Below are positions 6,018-10,053 of a DNA stretch of 10,053 nt, piece by piece; position 1 is the stretch's first letter; each line of letters starts with the position of its first letter. The position numbers were made by a program, and so were the translations under genes. The notes beneath the pieces were generated by a model, which saw nothing but the letters and a program-made list of their open reading frames with translations, was not told the DNA's origin and ran no database searches. Source of the DNA: Gemmatimonadota bacterium (GTDB taxonomy: Bacteria; Gemmatimonadota; Gemmatimonadetes; Palauibacterales; Palauibacteraceae); the NCBI GenBank assembly GCA_023554435.1, contig JAMJQV010000289.1, positions 1 to 10,053 of the forward strand. The letters run 5' to 3'.

Positions 6018-7130
6018 ATGATTGTGGGGGTTCCGAAGGAAATCAAATCGCATGAGAACCGCATCGCGGTGGTTCCGGGCGGAGTAGAGGCGCTGGTGGC
6101 CCTGGGGCACGAGGTCCTGATCGAGAAGGACGGCGGGATCGGGAGTGGCTTCGAGGATGCGGCGTATACGTCCGTCGGTGGTGAGATCGTGGCGGACGTG
6201 GACGAGCTGTGGGCCCGTGCGGACATGATCGTGAAGGTCAAGGAGCCGATCGCTCCGGAGTACGACAGGATCAGAGAGGGCCAGGTCCTGTTCACCTACT
6301 TCCATTTCGCGGCTGACGAGACGCTGACCCGCACGATCCTCGACCGAAAGTGCGTGGCGATCGCGTACGAGACGGTGCAGCTGCCGACGGGGGAACTGCC
6401 GCTTCTGACCCCGATGTCAGAGGTCGCCGGGCGCATGGCAGTGCAGGAGGGCGCCAAGTACCTGGAGAAGAACCAGGGCGGTTGCGGCGTGCTGTTGGGA
6501 GGAGTCCCGGGAGTTCTTCCGGCAGAGGTCGTGATTCTCGGTGGCGGCGTCGTGGGGACAAACGCTGCGTGGATTGCGGCGGGCTTCGGGGCTCACGTCA
6601 CCATCCTTGACCTCGACCTGGATCGGCTGCGCTACCTTTCCGACGTGATGCCGGCGAACGTGGATACCCTGTTCTCGAATCGGCGCAACATCCTGGAGCA
6701 GATTGCCCGGGCGGACCTCCTGGTCGGTGCGGTCCTCCTGCCGGGTGCCAAGGCCCCGAGCCTGGTCCTCGAGGAAGATCTCAAGCTGATGAAGGACGGT
6801 TCGGTCGTCGTGGACGTTGCCGTCGACCAGGGCGGGTGTGTGGAGACCGTGCGTCCCACGACGCACGACGATCCGATCTACGTGGTCGAAGGGGTGATCC
6901 ACTACTGCGTGGCCAATATGCCCGGCGCCGTGCCTCGTACCTCCACCCTGGCACTGACGAACGCCACCTCGCCTTACATGCTTGGGCTGGCGAACAAGGG
7001 TTGGGTGCGTGCATGCCAGGATGATCCCGCGCTGGCCCTCGGTATCAACGCGGTCGATGGCCGGCTCACGTACGCGGCGGTCGGAGAGGCCTTCGGTATC
7101 GACAGCATCGACGTTTCGGAGGTTCTGTAG
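6018..7130 (+). CDS. ald: Alanine dehydrogenase
   Basis: Ald catalyses the reversible NAD-dependent oxidative deamination of L-alanine to pyruvate and ammonium. It serves alanine catabolism or, in reverse, ammonium assimilation and NADH reoxidation. The 370-residue protein matches the family in length and key residues: Arg15 and Lys75 (substrate carboxylate), His96 (acid/base) and Asp270 in VDVAVDQGG. These numbers coincide with those of the characterised Mycobacterium tuberculosis enzyme. The Rossmann motif GGGVVG is at 175-180, with Asp198 at the end of the second strand favouring NAD over NADP. The C-terminal MPGAVPRTST segment is also typical. Transhydrogenase alpha subunits are related but lack this exact active-site set and length. 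The gene has its own structured leader and strong terminator, so it looks like a monocistronic unit between the pnp and mre clusters. Confidence 0.96.
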   Translation: MIVGVPKEIKSHENRIAVVPGGVEALVALGHEVLIEKDGGIGSGFEDAAYTSVGGEIVADVDELWARADMIVKVKEPIAPEYDRIREGQVLFTYFHFAADETLTRTILDRKCVAIAYETVQLPTGELPLLTPMSEVAGRMAVQEGAKYLEKNQGGCGVLLGGVPGVLPAEVVILGGGVVGTNAAWIAAGFGAHVTILDLDLDRLRYLSDVMPANVDTLFSNRRNILEQIARADLLVGAVLLPGAKAPSLVLEEDLKLMKDGSVVVDVAVDQGGCVETVRPTTHDDPIYVVEGVIHYCVANMPGAVPRTSTLALTNATSPYMLGLANKGWVRACQDDPALALGINAVDGRLTYAAVGEAFGIDSIDVSEVL

Positions 7131-7136
7131 CCTTCT

Positions 7137-7163
7137 GGCGGGGTCCTGCGGGACCCCGCCTTT
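7137..7163 (+). terminator. Intrinsic terminator after ald
   Basis: GGCGGGGTCC (7137-7146) pairs perfectly with GGACCCCGCC (7151-7160) over a TGCG loop, followed by TTT and a pyrimidine run. It starts six bases after the ald stop. The T-tract is short, but the ten-base G+C-rich stem is very stable. It should separate ald transcription from mreB. Confidence 0.83.
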
Positions 7164-7189
7164 CCTCCATGAAACGCGGAGTCTACATT
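7161..7189 (+). promoter_or_regulatory. Weak candidate promoter of the mreB operon
   Basis: TACATT (7184-7189) matches four of six -10 positions. TTTCCT (7161-7166), 17 bases upstream, matches only three of six -35 positions and lies in the ald terminator tail. Since a terminator precedes it, an mreB promoter is expected somewhere in 7164-7280. This is the best pair I can see by eye, and it is weak. The rest of the gap shows nothing else recognisable. Confidence 0.22.
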
Positions 7190-7280
7190 CCCGAACCGGT
7201 GGCCCGAGCCTTGCACGTGGGACCACCGAAAGCGGGCGTGCGGCCTCGAGTCCCCCGGATGATCCTGAACGGAACAGGCG

Positions 7281-8315
7281 ATGTGGAAACGTCTTCTCAA
7301 GGGTAGCTTCCTACCGATCAACGACGTGGGCGTCGATCTCGGTACGGCGAACACGCTGGTCTACGTGGCGGGTGAGGGCATCGTTCTGAACGAACCCTCG
7401 GTCGTCGCCGTCGAGAAGAGCACCGGCCGGATCATGGGGATCGGTCTCGAGGCAAAGCGCATGCTGGGTCGCACTCCGCACGGGGTCGAGGCAGTTCGCC
7501 CACTGAAGGACGGCGTGATCGCGGACGTCGATGTCACGGAGATCATGCTTCGCTACTTCCTGAAGACTGTCACGGCGGATCGCGTGTTCAAGATGAGACC
7601 GCGCGTCGTGGTGGGCGTCCCCTCCGGAATCACGGAGTTGGAGCGCCGGGCTGTCCGATCGAGCGCGCACGCGGCGGGCGCCAAGGAGGTATACATGGTA
7701 TCCGAGCCGATGGCTGCGGCCATCGGGGTGGGGCTGCCCGTGGAAACGCCGACCGGGAATATGGTGATCGACGTGGGTGGCGGTACGACGGAGATCGCGG
7801 TCATCGCTCTCTCAGGGCTCGTGGCCGAGACTTCGATCCGTGTCGGTGGCGACGAGCTGGACGAAGCAATCGTGTCGTTCCTGCGCAAGAACTACAACCT
7901 GCTCATCGGTGAGCCGACGGCCGAGGCGATCAAGATCCAGATCGGTTCCGCCTATCCCACCGAGGAAGAGCGGGACATGAGCGTCAAGGGAAGAGACCTC
8001 GTGTCCGGCATTCCCAAGACCGTCCGGGTCAACTCTGCAGAGGTGCGCGAGTGCATGCTGGAACCGATCCAGCAGATCGTTGGAGCTGTGCGCCGCGCGC
8101 TCGAGATCACGCCACCGGAACTGGCAGCGGATATCGTCGATCGCGGTATCGTGATGACGGGCGGTGGTTCTCTCATTCGGGGCCTCGACAAACTCCTCCG
8201 TGAGGAAACTGGTCTTCCGATCCATGTCGATGAAGAGCCGCTGACTTGCGTGGTCAGGGGCACGGGCCGAGTTCTGGACGACATCTCGCGCTATCGGAGC
8301 GTGCTTACCACCTGA
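7281..8315 (+). CDS. mreB: Rod shape-determining protein MreB (bacterial actin)
   Basis: MreB forms ATP-dependent filaments on the inner face of the cytoplasmic membrane and orients the elongasome that builds the lateral cell wall. The 344-residue protein has the actin-fold signatures: phosphate-1 motif DLGTAN from Asp19, phosphate-2 motif DVGGGTTE at 164-171 and adenosine motif TGGGS at 293-297. It begins MWKRLLKGSF, a short basic and hydrophobic segment resembling the amphipathic membrane-binding helix of other MreB proteins. Length is typical. The Shine-Dalgarno sequence is poor (GGAACAGG about 4 bases before the ATG), but no other start fits the family. It is first in the mreB-mreC-mreD-mrdA operon, with 8 bases to mreC. 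Confidence 0.98.
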   Translation: MWKRLLKGSFLPINDVGVDLGTANTLVYVAGEGIVLNEPSVVAVEKSTGRIMGIGLEAKRMLGRTPHGVEAVRPLKDGVIADVDVTEIMLRYFLKTVTADRVFKMRPRVVVGVPSGITELERRAVRSSAHAAGAKEVYMVSEPMAAAIGVGLPVETPTGNMVIDVGGGTTEIAVIALSGLVAETSIRVGGDELDEAIVSFLRKNYNLLIGEPTAEAIKIQIGSAYPTEEERDMSVKGRDLVSGIPKTVRVNSAEVRECMLEPIQQIVGAVRRALEITPPELAADIVDRGIVMTGGGSLIRGLDKLLREETGLPIHVDEEPLTCVVRGTGRVLDDISRYRSVLTT

Positions 8316-8323
8316 GGAGGGCG

Positions 8324-9235
8324 TTGACGCACATCAACGTCGGCCGGCCCGAGAATCATCGGCGGGACCTGGTCATCGTCGTGGTTCTTCTGATCCTCTC
8401 CTGGTCCCTCGCGGGCCTGGATTCCTCACAGGCTCTAGGTCTCACCCGTGTGCTGCGAGGCTCGGTTCTCAAGCCCTTCCTGGCGGCGGACGCGGCCTTC
8501 GAGCGTCGGGCGGCGTTGGCCGCCCGGGCGGCGGGGCTGGAGGCCGAGCGAGACCAGCTCTATGTCCAACTGCAGGGGGCGGCGGATCTCGACCGCGAGA
8601 ATCGGGCACTGAGGGAGCAGTTGTCGCTTCCGGAAAGGCGCCCGGGATCGTACGTCGTCGCCGAGCTGGTTCCGGGTCGGCCGTCGATCGGTGATTCTCA
8701 CAACTTCCTGCTGAGGAGTCTGTCCCTGGCGGACGTTCAGGTGCCGACGGGCGTCAGCGTCCCGGAGGGGCTCGTCGGCGTTCTGCGTTCCATCTCCGGA
8801 GGGACCGGGCTCGGGGAGTTCTGGACGCACCCCGACTTCCGGGTCAGCGTTCGTTCGGCCACGGGTGGGGCGACGGGGATCGTACGTGCGTTCGTCGGCG
8901 AGGACGGGGAGACCCTGATGCTGGTGGAGGGGGTTCCCTACCAGGCGAGGATGGCGGAGGGTGCGATTCTCGAAACGGCCGGACTGGGCGGTGTCTTCCC
9001 CAGCGGAATCCGGGTCGGGACCGTTCTCAGGGAGTCTGCGTCCCGGTCTGGCTGGTCACACAGCTATCTGGTGGCGCCAGCAGTGCAGCCGGGGGCCGTG
9101 CGGGCCGTTACCGCCTGGAGTCGCGCCTCGATGCAGCTGGATCCCCTGAGTCCGGGTGCGTCTGTGAGGCCGGATTCGTCTACGATGCCAGACTCGGGGG
9201 CGGTAAGGGAGGAGGCGCCGGTTGACGGGCCTTAG
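8324..9235 (+). CDS. mreC: Rod shape-determining protein MreC
   Basis: MreC is a bitopic membrane protein that links MreB filaments to periplasmic PBP2 and activates it. In the 303-residue product, residues 15-32 form one transmembrane helix after a short basic N-terminus. Residues about 60-101 are an Ala/Leu/Glu/Arg-rich coiled coil, and about 105-270 are the beta-rich periplasmic domain with GLVGVL at 149-154. The final 32 residues are a Pro/Ser/Asp-rich tail probably lacking fixed structure. The start is inferred as TTG 8324, because GAGG at the mreB stop (8314-8317) is 6 bases upstream and no ATG or GTG fits. A TTG at 8246 would overlap mreB by 70 bases. The end overlaps mreD by 14 bases. 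Confidence 0.93.
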   Translation: MTHINVGRPENHRRDLVIVVVLLILSWSLAGLDSSQALGLTRVLRGSVLKPFLAADAAFERRAALAARAAGLEAERDQLYVQLQGAADLDRENRALREQLSLPERRPGSYVVAELVPGRPSIGDSHNFLLRSLSLADVQVPTGVSVPEGLVGVLRSISGGTGLGEFWTHPDFRVSVRSATGGATGIVRAFVGEDGETLMLVEGVPYQARMAEGAILETAGLGGVFPSGIRVGTVLRESASRSGWSHSYLVAPAVQPGAVRAVTAWSRASMQLDPLSPGASVRPDSSTMPDSGAVREEAPVDGP

Positions 9236-9701
9236 GCGGGGGTGGAGCGCTGACGCGGTCGTGGTCGTCATCCTGGTGGTGCTGCATTTCACGCTGTACC
9301 GGTTCTTCGGCGCGTGGCCCGCCATGCCGAATCTCCTGATCGGCGGACTTCTCCTCGCGGCCCTGCGGATGCGGGCCGGATACGCGGCGTTTCTAGGTTT
9401 CGGGCTGGGCGTGCTCGAGGCCGCCATGGGCATGGAAGGACTGGGTACGTTGTCACTGGTTCTTACCCTGGTGGGCTACCTCGGGGCTCGCTCACGCGAC
9501 CTGCTCTTCGCCGACGCTCGACACTACGTGTTCATTTACCTGTTCGTCGGAACCTGGATTGCCGAGGTGGCGTTGATCCTGGCCATGCCGGGCGTGGCGA
9601 ACTTGCTGGGCGCACTCGTCCTGGCGCCGGTGAGTGCCTTCGGGACCGCCGTAGTGTGCGGTGCCGCCGAGGCGGTAGCTTCGACCCTTCGCCGGCCGTG
9701 A
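9222..9701 (+). CDS. mreD: Rod shape-determining protein MreD
   Basis: MreD is a polytopic inner-membrane component of the elongasome that works with MreC. The 159-residue product is almost entirely hydrophobic, with about five or six predicted membrane segments near residues 11-29, 35-48, 53-69, 74-90, 101-122 and 125-150. Length fits the family. Sequence conservation in MreD is low, so the call relies on hydrophobicity, the N-terminal pattern and its place between mreC and mrdA. The start is TTG 9222, supported by AAGGGAGGAGG at 9205-9215 ending 6 bases upstream. The start lies inside mreC (14-base overlap). Glu66 stands where many homologues have an acidic residue in a GL..D-like motif. 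Confidence 0.9.
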   Translation: MTGLRRGWSADAVVVVILVVLHFTLYRFFGAWPAMPNLLIGGLLLAALRMRAGYAAFLGFGLGVLEAAMGMEGLGTLSLVLTLVGYLGARSRDLLFADARHYVFIYLFVGTWIAEVALILAMPGVANLLGALVLAPVSAFGTAVVCGAAEAVASTLRRP

Positions 9702-9708
9702 TCGGGAA

Positions 9709-10053
9709 ATGACCGCTGGAGAGGTCTCTCGTCTCAGTCGCGCACGGCGCTCGCGTGCGGCTGCAGCCCTCCTTTTTCTGGTGATTCTGATCCTGGCGGC
9801 GGCCTTCTTCCGCCTTCAGGTCCTGGGTGGAGGGGACTACGAACTGCAGTCGCGCAACAACAGGCTGCGTCCGATTCCGATACCCGCGGCTCGGGGGGCC
9901 ATCTACGATCGGCATGGAGATCTGCTGGCGGAGAGCATCCCGGGTTACTCGCTGTCTCTTCTTCCGGCTCCTCCTGACTCGGCGCGGGTCACGCTCGATC
10001 GACTGGCCCCCTACCTGAGTCTCACGCCCGAGGGCATCGAAGGAATCCTCGAG
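9709..10053 (+). CDS. mrdA: Penicillin-binding protein 2 (N-terminal part, runs off window)
   Basis: The frame is open from ATG 9709 to the window edge, giving 115 codons and no stop. A basic N-terminus is followed by a membrane anchor at residues 17-34. The motif ARGAIYDRHGDLLAES at 61-76 is the typical start of the pedestal domain of class B penicillin-binding proteins. PBP2 is the transpeptidase of the elongasome that cross-links new lateral-wall peptidoglycan, working with RodA and activated by MreC. The transpeptidase domain with its SxxK motif lies beyond the window. Position after mreD favours PBP2 (mrdA) over the division protein FtsI. The gene starts 7 bases after the mreD stop with only a weak ribosome-binding site (GGGA), so coupling to mreD is likely. 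Confidence 0.93.
   Translation, partial: MTAGEVSRLSRARRSRAAAALLFLVILILAAAFFRLQVLGGGDYELQSRNNRLRPIPIPAARGAIYDRHGDLLAESIPGYSLSLLPAPPDSARVTLDRLAPYLSLTPEGIEGILE

Noticed and set aside
6417..7226. Antisense open frame opposite ald
   Set aside because: It crosses the ald terminator and mirrors a fully supported gene; composition is typical of a shadow frame.
7169..7306. Possible 45-residue leader ORF before mreB, starting with ATG and overlapping the mreB start
   Set aside because: A pyrimidine run, not a Shine-Dalgarno sequence, precedes it. It starts only a few bases after the ald terminator, and the peptide is Pro/Arg-rich with no recognisable feature.
8246..8323. TTG start extending MreC by 26 residues
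   Set aside because: It would overlap mreB by 70 bases and add a polar segment absent from the usual MreC N-terminus; TTG 8324 has a better context.
1..10053. Mobile elements, CRISPR arrays, tRNA/rRNA genes, toxin-antitoxin or phage-defence systems
   Set aside because: No transposase, integrase, spaced direct repeats, cloverleaf or defence-protein signature was seen. Nearly all sequence is explained by conserved housekeeping genes, and the largest gap is about 170 bases.

Overview
This window looks like an ordinary housekeeping stretch of a chromosome from a high-G+C, rod-forming bacterium. The genes are tightly packed and all lie on the + strand. The gene order and G+C-rich codon use would fit Gemmatimonadota or another lineage around the FCB group. 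That placement is inference, because no rRNA or other firm phylogenetic marker was compared. I see no mobile element, CRISPR array, tRNA, phage gene or defence system, and no new multi-gene system.

Region 1 (1-4541) is the 3' part of the classical nusA-infB translation/transcription operon. It holds the tail of rbfA, then truB (tRNA pseudouridine 55 synthase), ribF (FMN/FAD synthesis), rpsO (ribosomal protein S15) and pnp (polynucleotide phosphorylase). rbfA/truB and truB/ribF overlap by 14 and 11 bases, which suggests translational coupling. rpsO has a promoter-like leader and is followed by a strong hairpin terminator. pnp then appears to start from its own promoter immediately behind that terminator.

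Region 2 (4542-5905) holds an M16-family zinc peptidase, a common companion of pnp.

Region 3 (5906-7163) is a self-contained unit. It has a structured leader with a GNRA-capped hairpin, ald (alanine dehydrogenase) and a clear intrinsic terminator.

Region 4 (7164-10053) is the cell-elongation operon mreB-mreC-mreD-mrdA. The last gene (penicillin-binding protein 2) runs off the window. mreC and mreD both appear to start at TTG.

The genes cover ribosome biogenesis and RNA turnover (rbfA, truB, rpsO, pnp), cofactor supply (ribF), proteolysis (M16), alanine/pyruvate interconversion (ald) and lateral wall synthesis (mre/mrd). The observations most worth following up are regulatory: the rpsO leader with competing hairpins, promoter-like hexamers overlapping terminator T-tracts, the ald leader hairpin, and a small repeat cluster upstream of the peptidase gene.
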